Both the position numbers and the translations under genes were made by a program. Shown here one piece after another: positions 25,634 through 33,795 of a stretch of 64,000 nt of DNA (the stretch's first letter is position 1; each line of letters starts with the position of its first letter). The notes beneath the pieces are model-generated. The model did not search any database. It saw only the letters and a program-made list of their open reading frames with translations, and was not told the DNA's origin. Source of the DNA: JAJFUE01 sp039683515 (GTDB lineage Bacteria; Sumerlaeota; Sumerlaeia; MVZB01); contig JBDKRG010000054.1 of assembly GCA_039683515.1 (NCBI GenBank), forward strand, positions 1 to 64,000, read 5' to 3'.

Positions 25634-26260
25634 TCAGCGAACAATCTGCATGCCCATCAGGCTCAGGAACTCCTGGCGCGTCTTCTGATTTTCCTTGAAC
25701 GCGCCCATCATTTCGCTCGTCAGGGTCCGGCTGTCCTGTTTCTCGACGCCGCGCATCATCATGCACAGGTGGTAGGCTTCCATCACCACCGCCACGCCGC
25801 GCGGCTTGAGGACGTCGAACAGCGTCTCGGCGATCTGCTGCGTCAGGCGCTCCTGCACCTGAAGCCGCCGCGCGAACATGTCGACGATGCGCGGGATCTT
25901 GGACAGGCCGATCACCCGGCCGTCGGGGATGTAACCGACGTGGCAGATGCCGAAGAACGGCAGCATGTGGTGCTCGCACATCGAGAAGAACTGGATGTTC
26001 TTGACCGCGACGATCTCGTCGTATTTCTCCTCGAACAGCGCCCCGTTGACCAGCTCCTCGATGTTGACCCGATAGCCCTCGGTCAGGTACTGCCACGACT
26101 CGGCGACGCGCTCGGGCGTGCGCAGCAGCCCTTCGCGCTCGGGGTTTTCGCCGACGCCGACCAGCAGGTCGCGCGCGATCTTGACCAGGCCCGGGTCCAC
26201 GTCTTGGCTCAAATGATTGGTGTTGGAGGTCTTTTTGTTCGTTGCCGACGTAATGCGCAT
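25634..26260 (-). CDS. folE: GTP cyclohydrolase I FolE
   Basis: This 208-residue enzyme converts GTP to 7,8-dihydroneopterin triphosphate for folate or queuosine-type pathways. The zinc and catalytic motif MCEHHMLPFFG, the segment VIGLSKIPRIVDMFARRLQVQERLT and the C-terminal zinc Cys in AYHLCMMMRGV are intact. The first 20 residues are a variable extension. It acts in the cytoplasm as a decamer in known cases. No other folate gene is in the window. Confidence 0.96.
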   Translation of the reverse strand: MRITSATNKKTSNTNHLSQDVDPGLVKIARDLLVGVGENPEREGLLRTPERVAESWQYLTEGYRVNIEELVNGALFEEKYDEIVAVKNIQFFSMCEHHMLPFFGICHVGYIPDGRVIGLSKIPRIVDMFARRLQVQERLTQQIAETLFDVLKPRGVAVVMEAYHLCMMMRGVEKQDSRTLTSEMMGAFKENQKTRQEFLSLMGMQIVR

Positions 26261-26411
26261 GTGAACCCTTGCCTTTCAAGCCGCGCCGCGCCGTTGCCGG
26301 GCGGCGCCGGATACCGAACGCACCCCCTCAGTTTACCGTGCCGAACGATTGTGCTCAAGAAGAGTTGCCGCCCCGCTTGGCTTTTGCCGGGTCTTTAGAT
26401 GTTGGTTACCG

Positions 26412-26466
26412 GTTCGTGCGTCGTGCGTCGTGCGTCGTGCTCGTAATCGTAATCGTAATCGAACCA
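26412..26466. repeat. Compound microsatellite upstream of folE
   Basis: Three CGTGCGT heptamers, one CGTGCT and three CGTAAT units occur in a row, framed by GGTTCG on the left and CGAACC on the right, so the ends pair. This locus links the heptamer form (11132-11185) with the hexamer form seen at the other loci. Confidence 0.85.
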
Positions 26467-26527
26467 ATTCGCCGATTCATCCATTGATGGCCGGGTTTTC
26501 TCGCTGCAAAGCTTGTGTCAACGCCTG

Positions 26528-27388
26528 CTACAGCTTGCGCAGCGCCGACCGAACCGTCTGCCTCGGCGCGAACCGCGCGCACTCGGCAAGGCACGCGAGC
26601 ACGCGCCGCCAGCCCCCGCCCGCGTCGCGGTATTTGCCGGCCATCTGCCACATCAGCTCGCCGTATTTTCGCGCGGCCGCGCCGTTGCCGGACTGCGCCA
26701 GTTCTTTGTAATGGCGCCGGTAGAACCGCTCCATGAACCCCAGGTTGCGCAGCCGCTTGCCTTCCTTCGTGAGCGACCCCCCTCGAATCATGTACGTGTA
26801 AAGGGGTTCATGAATGCACGAGATCGGCGCCCCGGCCCGCAGGAGCCGCGCGTAGAGGTCGATGTCCTCGTAGACCCGCTGCCCCTCGTCGAACAGCCCG
26901 GCCCGCTCCACCGCCGCCCGCCGGAAGAAGAACGCGTTGAACTTGAACTCGTTCTCGATCGCCCAGTCGAGCGCGCCGTCGCTCGGGACCTTCGACTCGA
27001 CGACCCTTTTGTCGCCGCCCTCGACCCGCAGCACGTCGCACGCGGCCCAGTCGGTCTTTTCGCGGTCGACGGTTTCGACGTGGCGGCGCAGGCAGTCGGG
27101 CGGGATCGCGTCGTCGGCGTCGAGGATGAAGATGAACTCGCCGCGGGCGTGCCGGATCCCGGCGTTGCGCGCGCCGGGCAGCCCCGTGTTGGCCTGGTAA
27201 AGGTAATGGAAGCCGGGCCGGTCGAGGAACGGCTTCAGGGCCTCGCGCGTGTCGTCGGTCGAGCCGTCGTCGACGACGATGATTTCGCGGCTGTCGAGGG
27301 TCTGGGCGAGCACCGACTCGATCGCGCCGCCGACGAGCTGGGCGCAGTCGTACGAGGGGATGATGACGCTGACGCGCGGCTCGGCCAT
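26528..27388 (-). CDS. Family 2 glycosyltransferase
   Basis: This 286-residue GT-A fold enzyme has the N-terminal SVIIPSYDCAQLVGGAI segment, VVDDGSTDDT (about residues 36-45) and the metal-binding DxD in FILDADDAIPP (about 90-100). It should transfer a sugar from a nucleotide sugar, probably to an envelope glycan or lipid-linked intermediate; the substrate cannot be inferred. The start at ATG 27388 (MAEPRVS) fits the family. It is divergent from two related glycosyltransferase genes and belongs to a polysaccharide gene group. Confidence 0.88.
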   Translation of the reverse strand: MAEPRVSVIIPSYDCAQLVGGAIESVLAQTLDSREIIVVDDGSTDDTREALKPFLDRPGFHYLYQANTGLPGARNAGIRHARGEFIFILDADDAIPPDCLRRHVETVDREKTDWAACDVLRVEGGDKRVVESKVPSDGALDWAIENEFKFNAFFFRRAAVERAGLFDEGQRVYEDIDLYARLLRAGAPISCIHEPLYTYMIRGGSLTKEGKRLRNLGFMERFYRRHYKELAQSGNGAAARKYGELMWQMAGKYRDAGGGWRRVLACLAECARFAPRQTVRSALRKL

Positions 27389-27499
27389 GGCGGGTATGAT
27401 CCGATAACGACCCCATGAGATCAAGGCTCGTTTCGCCGATTTCGTCCGCGTGGTCCCCGGGGTCCATTTCCTTGACGGCCGTGCGCCACCTCAGGCAAC

Positions 27500-28456
27500 A
27501 TGCGTTCCATGATGGTTTCGCCCGCGGTCAGCTTCGTGATCCCCTGCTATAACTGCGCGCCGTGGCTGGGCGCCGCGCTCGAGAGCCTCGTCGCGCAGAC
27601 CAGCCCCGATTGGGAGGCGATCGTCGTCGACGACGGCTCGACCGACGACAGCGCGGCGGTGGCCGCCGATTACGCCGCCCGCGACGGCCGCGTCCGGCTG
27701 ATCCGCCAGCCCAACGCCGGCGTCGGCGCGGCCCGCAACAGCGGCGCCCGCGAGGCCAGCGGCCGGCGCCTCGTCTTCTTCGACGCCGACGACCTCATGC
27801 ATCCCGAGTTTGTCGAGGTCATGTCGGGCGTCCTCGACGCCCACCCCGACGCCATCGGTTGCGCGTGCGAATACGACCTGTTCGACGACTCCGGCGCGCG
27901 GCTTCCCCACCCCCTGCCGGCCGGCGGCGAGCGGCTCACGGTGCGCGACATGTTCAACGGCGCGGCGTGGACGATCCACGCCGGCATGATCCGGCGCGAG
28001 TTGTTCGACAAGGTCGGCGGCTTCGACACGACGCTCAAGAACTCCGACGACTGGGACTTCTGGCTGCGCTCGCTCGTTCACGGGGACTTCATCGCGGTGC
28101 GCCGCATCCTTGCGCATTATCGCCGCCACCCGGCCCAGAAGTCGCGCAATTACCTGCGCATCGCCCGCCACCAGCGGATCGTGACCGACAAGTTCCGGCG
28201 GCTGTACCCCGAAATCGTCGAGCGCTACGGCCCGCGCCGCTATCGCGAAGGCGTTTACCGGCTGATGATGAGTTACGCGTGGCTCGCCCGGCGCGACGGG
28301 ATGGACGGCATCGCGGCCCGCATCGCGTTCGAGGCGCTGGCCGTCGCCCCGACCGACCCCGCGGTCATCCGGCACTGGGCCGTCTTCTGGATGCCGCGGT
28401 GCCTGATCAATTTTTACCGGCGCGTGCGCGGACTGGAACCGCTTGCCCATGATTAG
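27500..28456 (+). CDS. Family 2 glycosyltransferase
   Basis: This 318-residue GT-A enzyme has SFVIPCYNCAPWLGAALESL at the N-terminus, VVDDGSTDDS (about residues 43-52) and the metal-binding Asp pair in VFFDADDLMHP (about 92-102). A DWDFWLRSL motif at about residue 183 is shared with the next gene. The C-terminal part is basic and contains no membrane segment. The last 8 bases overlap the start of the next glycosyltransferase, so the two are translationally coupled and probably work in one pathway. Confidence 0.88.
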   Translation: MRSMMVSPAVSFVIPCYNCAPWLGAALESLVAQTSPDWEAIVVDDGSTDDSAAVAADYAARDGRVRLIRQPNAGVGAARNSGAREASGRRLVFFDADDLMHPEFVEVMSGVLDAHPDAIGCACEYDLFDDSGARLPHPLPAGGERLTVRDMFNGAAWTIHAGMIRRELFDKVGGFDTTLKNSDDWDFWLRSLVHGDFIAVRRILAHYRRHPAQKSRNYLRIARHQRIVTDKFRRLYPEIVERYGPRRYREGVYRLMMSYAWLARRDGMDGIAARIAFEALAVAPTDPAVIRHWAVFWMPRCLINFYRRVRGLEPLAHD

Positions 28457-29351
28457 CATCGTCATGCCCTGTTACAACGGCGCGCGCTGGATGGGCGAGG
28501 CCCTCGCCAGCGTGGCCGCGCAGACGCGCCCGGACTGGGAAGTCGTGATCGTCGACGACGGCTCTCAGGACGACTCGGCCGGCGTCGCGCGCGAGTGGGC
28601 CGGCCGCGACGGCCGCATCCGGTTCCTCCAGCAGGCCAACGCCGGCGCCGCCGCCGCCCGCAACGCCGGCGTGCGCGCCTCCGGCGGCGAATACCTCGTC
28701 TTTCTCGATTGCGACGACCTGCTCGAGCCCGATTTCTTGCAAACCATGGCCGCCGTCCTCGACGCCGACACTTCGATTGGCGGCTGCGCGTGCGAGCAGA
28801 CCGTCATGCGCACCGACGGCTCGACGCCGGTCCAGCCCCTGCCCGGCGGCGGCGACCGGCTGACGATCGACGACATCCTGCCGTGCAACGGCTGGGCGCC
28901 GCACGCCGCCATGACGCGCCGCGCGATTTTTGAGCGGATCGGTGGATTCAACCCAACCTTCCGCGGCAGCGAGGACTGGGATTTCTGGCTGCGTTCGCTG
29001 GCCGTCGGGAACTTCGCCGCCGTGCGCCGGCCGCTGGTCCGCTACCGCCGCCACGACCGGCAGACGTCGGGCAATTACGCCATGATGGCCGCCCACGTCA
29101 TGCGCGTCCTGGACGGCTTTGAAAAACTGCACGCGCCGATCGTGGCGCGTTACGGCCGGCGCCGCTACCGCGAGAACGGCGCGATGCTGATCCTCGTTTA
29201 TGCCGGCAAGGCCCTGAAGGAAAAGCAGACGGCCCTTGCGTTCAAGTTATCGTTTCTCGCCCTGCGCCGCGCGTTCACGCTTCCAGTCATGCGCCGCCTC
29301 GCCGTGATGTGGCTGCCGGCCTGGCTCACGAACATCTTGGCGAATCGGTAA
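28449..29351 (+). CDS. Family 2 glycosyltransferase, paralogue of the preceding gene
   Basis: This 300-residue enzyme is clearly related to the preceding one: MISIVMPCYNGARWMGEAL, VIVDDGSQDDS, VFLDCDDLLEP (the DxD triad reads DCD) and SEDWDFWLRSL align in order. It probably arose by tandem duplication and divergence. ATG 28449 overlaps the previous stop. The C-terminus ends with a hydrophobic, basic stretch that may associate with the membrane. A hexamer microsatellite follows at 29384. Confidence 0.88.
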   Translation: MISIVMPCYNGARWMGEALASVAAQTRPDWEVVIVDDGSQDDSAGVAREWAGRDGRIRFLQQANAGAAAARNAGVRASGGEYLVFLDCDDLLEPDFLQTMAAVLDADTSIGGCACEQTVMRTDGSTPVQPLPGGGDRLTIDDILPCNGWAPHAAMTRRAIFERIGGFNPTFRGSEDWDFWLRSLAVGNFAAVRRPLVRYRRHDRQTSGNYAMMAAHVMRVLDGFEKLHAPIVARYGRRRYRENGAMLILVYAGKALKEKQTALAFKLSFLALRRAFTLPVMRRLAVMWLPAWLTNILANR

Positions 29352-29383
29352 TTTTACGGATACGAAAAGATGTGTGAAATCCT

Positions 29384-29436
29384 CGTGCTCGTGCTCGTGC
29401 TCGTGCTCGTAATCGTAATCGAAAATCGTAATCGAA
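29384..29436. repeat. Compound microsatellite (CGTGCT)4(CGTAAT)2
   Basis: Four CGTGCT and two CGTAAT units are followed by CGAAAAT, one more CGTAAT and CGAACC. The array sits between two convergent genes, 32 bases after the GT2 stop and before the GT-C stop. Confidence 0.9.
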
Positions 29437-29459
29437 CCAATCGCCGCTCAAATGTTATT

Positions 29460-30959
29460 TCACTCGCTCTTGGCCGGCTCGTAGATGAAGTACTCGCGCC
29501 CGAGGCCCGGGAGGACGGCGCCGCCGACGATCCGGTAATGCCGTCTCACCGCGTCGGCCATGAGCTCCGTGTAGCGCTCGTAATACGGCCGCGGCGCCGC
29601 CAGGTTCTCGCACGTCACGATCCGCGCGAAGCTTTGCTTCTCGATCATGTGGACGAACGCCGTCTGGTCCCACTTCGCCTCCCGCGCCAGCGTCGTCATG
29701 ATGAACGGATCGAACAGGATCGGCCGGCCGGCCAGGAGCGTGAACATCGGCTCCTCGCACATGAGGTCGCCATCGACGCCGCGCAGGTATTGCGTGAGCT
29801 CGCCCGCCACGCGCTTGTCCTCGGCGGTCGGCGTCGGGCTCGAGAACATCTCGCGCTGCCGCGTGACGCACCAGCCCGAATGGATCAGGAGCAGCGCGCA
29901 AACGACGATCGCCGCGATGTGGGCCCGGCGCCCCTGCCCGTTCAGCAATGCCCCCAGGCCCGCGCACAGCCAGATCGCCGTCGCGGCCAGCGGCTCCAGG
30001 ACGTAATTGGGCGCGGCGCCGACCTTGGCATAGCTCAGGAGCGAAATCGCGCCGAGGATCGCATAGATGGCCAATGCGCGCCGGTTCGTCGCCCCGCCTT
30101 CAGGCGGTTTTTCTCTGCCGCGGACAAGCCGCGCCGCGATCATCGCGGCCAGCGCCACAACCAAAAACCGGTTGAAGAACCAGATCTCGTTTTTCATCAG
30201 GCGCGCCCACCCGCCCCAGTCCATGCGGTTGGCGTTGTAGGCGACGATGTGGCGCAGGAACTCGCCGCCGCTCGTCCATTCGAGGAACGCGAGCGCCGCG
30301 AGCGCGATCCCCAGCATCGGCCCCAGGAACCAGGCCAGCCGGCGGCGGTCGCCGATCGCGAGCGCGATGGCGCAGGCCGCCGGCGCGAGGATCGCCGTCT
30401 GGCGCGTGTAGACGGCCGCCGCCAGCAGCGCGCCGGCCAGCGCCATCGACCAGCGCCGCTTCGATGAAACAAACGCAAACACCCCGCCGAGCGTGAACGC
30501 CAGCGCCGGCATGTCGACGCGCACGAACGCCGACCACTGATGGACCTCGTAGCTGACGAGGAACAAAAACGCGGCGAGGATGGCCGGCGCAAGCGCGCGC
30601 GTCATCCGGTGGACGATCGCCGCCATCAGCAGCGCCGCCAGAATGGTCGAGGCGATCGTCAGCCGCCGCCCCAGCGCCAGCGACCACAGCGAAGCCTTCG
30701 AGCCGTTCACCCCGGCGTAAATCGCCTGGAACAGCGGCGGGTAGTTGCCGACGAGGAACGGCGGCCGGTCGATCGGGCCGTAAATGGTCTGTCCCTGGGC
30801 GATCGTCATGGCCTGCTCGAGGATGAACCCCTCGGTCGCGTCGAGCTGGAACGGGTAGGCGAGCGCCCCCGCCCACCGCGTCGCCAAATGCGACGAAAGC
30901 GCCGCCAGGACGGCGATCGTGACGGCCATGAGCGTGTTTGAAATCCAATGAAGGCGCAT
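29460..30959 (-). CDS. Multi-pass GT-C-type glycosyltransferase
   Basis: This 499-residue integral membrane protein has about ten hydrophobic helices and a C-terminal soluble part. The early Asp-Ala-Thr-Glu-Gly segment after the first helix and the NYPPLFQAIYAGV stretch are typical of dolichyl- or polyprenyl-phosphate-sugar-dependent GT-C enzymes (GT39/GT83-like). Around residues 284-297 it contains EKPPEGGATNRR, encoded by a dispersed palindrome (30094-30107) also present in hemY. ATG 30959 is preferred over an upstream frame. It probably transfers sugars at the outer face of the inner membrane. Confidence 0.8.
   Translation of the reverse strand: MRLHWISNTLMAVTIAVLAALSSHLATRWAGALAYPFQLDATEGFILEQAMTIAQGQTIYGPIDRPPFLVGNYPPLFQAIYAGVNGSKASLWSLALGRRLTIASTILAALLMAAIVHRMTRALAPAILAAFLFLVSYEVHQWSAFVRVDMPALAFTLGGVFAFVSSKRRWSMALAGALLAAAVYTRQTAILAPAACAIALAIGDRRRLAWFLGPMLGIALAALAFLEWTSGGEFLRHIVAYNANRMDWGGWARLMKNEIWFFNRFLVVALAAMIAARLVRGREKPPEGGATNRRALAIYAILGAISLLSYAKVGAAPNYVLEPLAATAIWLCAGLGALLNGQGRRAHIAAIVVCALLLIHSGWCVTRQREMFSSPTPTAEDKRVAGELTQYLRGVDGDLMCEEPMFTLLAGRPILFDPFIMTTLAREAKWDQTAFVHMIEKQSFARIVTCENLAAPRPYYERYTELMADAVRRHYRIVGGAVLPGLGREYFIYEPAKSE
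30094..30107 (-). repeat. In-frame palindromic repeat inside the GT-C gene
   Basis: CCGCC-TTCA-GGCGG lies in the same orientation and reading frame as the copy in hemY, encoding Pro-Pro-Glu-Gly-Gly. Flanking bases also match, giving x-K-P-P-E-G-G-A-T-N-R here and I-P-P-E-G-G-T-T-N-R in hemY. Confidence 0.78.
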
Positions 30960-31001
30960 CAATGTGCAATCCACATTCCGAAATCCGCAATCCGCAATCG
31001 A

Positions 31002-31943
31002 TTACGGTTGGGCAAGGACGCGCAGCGGGCGGAACACCATCGCGCTCTCGCCGAGCGCGACGTCGGCCTCGCCGCCGGCCTCGGCCTTCGCGACCGACAG
31101 CGCCCGGCCGCGCGTGTTGATGACGAGCACCGGCTGGCCCGGGTTCAGGATCCCTTCGAACTCCAGGATCTCGCTCGTGCGGAACGAGCAGCCGTTCATG
31201 ATCGCCGTCTCGGCCTGGGGCTGGATCGTCAGCTTGGGCAGGTGCCCGAGCGCCTCGGTGATGTTGAGCAGGTGGGCCGGCAGCAGGTCCGGTTCCTGGA
31301 TGAGCTTGTCGAGCGCGATCGCCTGGTCGATGCCGAAGCCGCCGACCTGCGTCCGCCGCAGCGCCTCCAGATACGCCCCGCAACCGAGCTCGAGCCCCAG
31401 GTCGTGGACCATCGAGCGCACGTACGTCCCCGACCCGACCCGCGCCAGGAAGTGGACGCGCGGCGCCTCGAAATGCAGCAGCTCGAAGCGCGACACCGTC
31501 ACCCGGCGCGGCTGCTGCGGCACGACCTCGCCCGCCCGCGCGTACTCGTACAGCTTGCGCCCCTTGATCTTGATCGCCGAATACGGCGGCGGCAGCTGGA
31601 GCACCGACCCGACCTGCCGCTGCATCGCCGTCTCGACCTCGACCGAGTTGAACGGGATCGGCCGGTCCTGCTGCGTGATCTCGCCCTCGGCGTCGTAGGT
31701 CGAGCTGATCGCCCCCAGCCGCGCCGTGCCGAGATAAACCTTGTCGAGCCCGTTCAGGAACTGCGCCACGACCGTCGCCGGCCCGATGCACACGACGAGC
31801 AGCCCGCTGGCCATCGGGTCCAGCGTCCCGGTGTGGCCCACGCGGCGCGTCCCCGCGACCCGCCGCACGCGATCGACCACGTCGTGGCTGGTCATGCCCC
31901 GGGGCTTGTCGATCAGAATAATGCCGCTTGTCGAGTCGCTCAT
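31002..31943 (-). CDS. truB: tRNA pseudouridine-55 synthase TruB
   Basis: This 313-residue enzyme isomerises U55 of tRNA to pseudouridine. The catalytic Asp42 lies in GHTGTLDPMASGLL, and the N-terminal GIILIDKPRGMTSHDVV, a KIKGRKLYEYAR stretch and GSGTYVRSMVHDLG are characteristic. A C-terminal PUA-like portion is present. AAAGGA precedes ATG 31943. The usual neighbours (rbfA, ribF, rpsO) are absent. ATCCGCA-type repeats (30973-30999) follow its stop. Confidence 0.94.
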   Translation of the reverse strand: MSDSTSGIILIDKPRGMTSHDVVDRVRRVAGTRRVGHTGTLDPMASGLLVVCIGPATVVAQFLNGLDKVYLGTARLGAISSTYDAEGEITQQDRPIPFNSVEVETAMQRQVGSVLQLPPPYSAIKIKGRKLYEYARAGEVVPQQPRRVTVSRFELLHFEAPRVHFLARVGSGTYVRSMVHDLGLELGCGAYLEALRRTQVGGFGIDQAIALDKLIQEPDLLPAHLLNITEALGHLPKLTIQPQAETAIMNGCSFRTSEILEFEGILNPGQPVLVINTRGRALSVAKAEAGGEADVALGESAMVFRPLRVLAQP

Positions 31944-32274
31944 CCGTGCAATCCTTTTCGGGCCAACAGGGGCCGAGACGATTATCATGGATGAGGGGCC
32001 GGTGGTCAAACGCAAACACGGAACTGATGCGTGCCGAATGCCGAGTGATGAATGAAACACGCGGCTTGATCGACTCGAGGAGCGCGTCGCGCGTTGCCGG
32101 CTTCGCCCGCGCCCGGGCCCGTGACCGCCGCCGCCGGCCGCTTGTGAAAATGCGAACGGAATGGGCTCTTTTCTCCTACTGGCCCAATCGGTTTTGTGTT
32201 ATAAGTTCCCTATAGCGACACAAGCGGGCCCGCAAAATGTTTCCAATTGGAATGTTCATTTGCGGAGGGTCCTC
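31944..32274. other. Divergent intergenic region truB / protease
   Basis: This stretch has no supported gene. It should contain promoters for truB (minus) and the protease gene (plus). An AT-rich patch (about 32190-32215) with TATAAG and TATAGC lies 60-85 bases before the protease start, but no good -35 element is at the right distance. Nothing else stands out. Confidence 0.35.
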
Positions 32275-32775
32275 ATGAGCAGCCGCGAAAAAGAGAACCT
32301 GGTTCTGGCCCTGGGGCGCGACAACGGCGGGGACGAGGCGGTCGGCCTGATTGCCGCGCGCGAACTGGCCCGCCTCTTCGATCAGAATTTCGATTTCATC
32401 GAGAGCTCCGAGGAAGGCGGCTTCCACCTGCTTGAAATCATGTCCGGCTACACCCGCGCCCTCCTCCTCGACACCGTCGCCAGCGGCCGCGGCCCCGCCG
32501 GCATGGTCTACGAGTACTCGGCCGACGACGTCTGTCATGAGGTCGACCCTTCGCCCCACTACGAAGGCCTGTGCGACGTGATCTCGATGGCGCGGCGCTT
32601 CGAGATCCCGTTCCCCGTCGAGGTGCGCGTCCTGGCCATGGAGATCGAGGCGGTTCCCGTCGACGACGATCGACTCAGCACCGACGTCGAAATGGCGATG
32701 CCGCGCTACCTGAGCCGTGCGTCGCGAATCCTGGAGGCCTGGCGAGAATGTCCCTCGCTCAAAAGCATCTCTTAA
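32275..32775 (+). CDS. Hydrogenase-maturation-type protease (peptidase M52 / HycI-like)
   Basis: This 166-residue protein has the fold signature of nickel-hydrogenase C-terminal processing peptidases: LVLALGRDNGGDEAVGLIAARELA at the start, LLLDTVASG in the middle and a DPSPHYEGL segment (residues about 84-92) matching the conserved Ser-Pro-His metal site. The first glycine/aspartate loop is slightly divergent from the usual GNxLxxDDG. Such proteases remove a C-terminal peptide from the large hydrogenase subunit after nickel insertion. No hydrogenase gene is in the window. GGAGG lies 6 bases before ATG 32275. Confidence 0.8.
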   Translation: MSSREKENLVLALGRDNGGDEAVGLIAARELARLFDQNFDFIESSEEGGFHLLEIMSGYTRALLLDTVASGRGPAGMVYEYSADDVCHEVDPSPHYEGLCDVISMARRFEIPFPVEVRVLAMEIEAVPVDDDRLSTDVEMAMPRYLSRASRILEAWRECPSLKSIS

Positions 32776-32790
32776 AAGGATGGTTTCAAG

Positions 32791-32976
32791 ATGATTCTCG
32801 AGCTCAACCCGGAAGAAGCCGAAGACCTGCTGCGCCTCGTGGAGGCCGCGCTCTCCGATACCCGCGTCGAAGTGCGCCGCACCGACAATCCCGAATGGCA
32901 CGATCAGCTGGCCGAACACGAGAAAAAGCTCTCGTCGCTGCGCGATCGTCTCCAGCAGGTCCGGAAGGCGGCCTGA
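32791..32976 (+). CDS. Small conserved-type protein of unknown function
   Basis: This 61-residue protein begins 15 bases after the protease stop, with AAAAGGA upstream, so it is probably co-transcribed. It is highly charged and predicted helical: LNPEEAEDLLRLVEAALSD, then EVRRTDNPEWHDQL and a coiled-coil-like LSSLRDRLQQV. Small proteins of this pattern (PEE...L..ALSDLR.EI..TD) are widespread in bacteria, but I know no function. It may pack against a larger partner. Confidence 0.7.
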   Translation: MILELNPEEAEDLLRLVEAALSDTRVEVRRTDNPEWHDQLAEHEKKLSSLRDRLQQVRKAA

Positions 32977-33019
32977 CCGCGCAATTTCACGCCCGCAGGA
33001 AGGGATCACCCTGATCCCG

Positions 33020-33078
33020 TGCCCTGTCCGTGACCCGTCCGTGTCCGTCCGTGCAGGTCCGTACGGGTCCGTGCAGCA
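33020..33078. repeat. GTCCGT(GC) tandem array
   Basis: A degenerate array of GTCCGTGC/GTCCGTAC units resembles the arrays at 55573-55675 and 61413-61435. It lies downstream of the small protein gene. Confidence 0.7.
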
Positions 33079-33129
33079 ACCCAAGCAACCATGCGTTCCC
33101 CCCGAGCCCCGGCAGGGGCGAAAAAAGCC

Positions 33130-33319
33130 AGTGTGGTGTCCCGGAAATTCCTACGGAAATTCCTAAGAATATAGCCCGCTTGAGCGGGCTGAACGGGTTG
33201 CCACCGGCTTCAGCCGGTGGTTCAAGGCTTTTTATTAAATTTTAGCCGGCTTTAGCCGGCTTCTCGTCCCGCGGCTTTAGCCATATCATGATTGAAAGTT
33301 ATTTCTGGGACACCACACT
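33130..33319. mobile_element. MITE-like element 1 (190 bp)
   Basis: Terminal inverted repeats beginning AGTGTGGTGTCCC, 33130-33148 and 33301-33319, match at 18 of 19 positions. A 4-bp direct repeat AGCC flanks the element (33126-33129 and 33320-33323). The inside has no gene but a chain of hairpins around AGCCCGCTTGAGCGGGCT, CCACCGGCTTCAGCCGGTGG and AGCCGGCTTTAGCCGGCT. It looks like a non-autonomous element mobilised by a transposase encoded elsewhere; no transposase is in the window. Confidence 0.75.
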
Positions 33320-33385
33320 AGCCCTGCGCGTGAGCGCTGGGAAGCTCTGATGAACCGCCCATCCCAATAACCCCGCGATTCGTCG

Positions 33386-33661
33386 CTTGTCATTCCCCAA
33401 ATTTTACGGCCCCAGCGGGGCCGGCGCGAGTAGCCCCCGGCGAAGCGAAGCGCCGCCGGGGGTCAGGATGCAATCGAGCATGCGCCCCGGAGGGGCGCCC
33501 GCGACATCAGGCGTGCGGGCGCCCGCTTCGGGGCGCGATTCCTATTCCACCTTTCACCCCCGGCGGCGCTTCGCTTCGCCGGGGGCTACTTGCGAACACA
33601 CCTCCGGTGTGTCCAGAGCTGATTGGGCCTTTATTCGATAAACATTTTGGGGAATGACAAG
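33386..33661. mobile_element. MITE-like element 2 (276 bp) inside a dispersed hairpin
   Basis: Perfect 16-bp terminal inverted repeats, CTTGTCATTCCCCAAA at 33386-33401 and its complement at 33646-33661, bound the element. Inside, a perfect 33-base inverted pair (33431-33463 with 33556-33588) and further GC-rich palindromes fill most of the length, with no open frame of note. The element interrupts a hairpin repeat that is intact at 18815-18862. The flanks GATTCGTCG (33377-33385) and GATTCATCG (33663-33671) look like an imperfect 9-bp target duplication. Confidence 0.82.
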
Positions 33662-33795
33662 AGATTCATCGCGGGGTTGCGAAGCTGCATGATTAAAACA
33701 AGCAAGCTTGATTCTGAACCCCGATCCGAAGTCCCACCTTTCATCTCCGACTGGCAACGGAATTCGGCATCAGGTAAATTGGGGGTGAGGGTGCC
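33662..33795. other. Leader region of the dus gene
   Basis: This region contains the right half of the split hairpin repeat (33663-33678) and about 115 AT-balanced bases before the dus ribosome binding site (GGGTGAGGG). No gene or clear promoter is seen. Confidence 0.35.

Noticed and set aside
33386..33661. Integron attachment site or tRNA-like RNA in the palindromic element
   Set aside because: No integron core-site pattern, integrase or tRNA-type cloverleaf with a CCA-ready acceptor; terminal inverted repeats and a split target fit an inserted element better.
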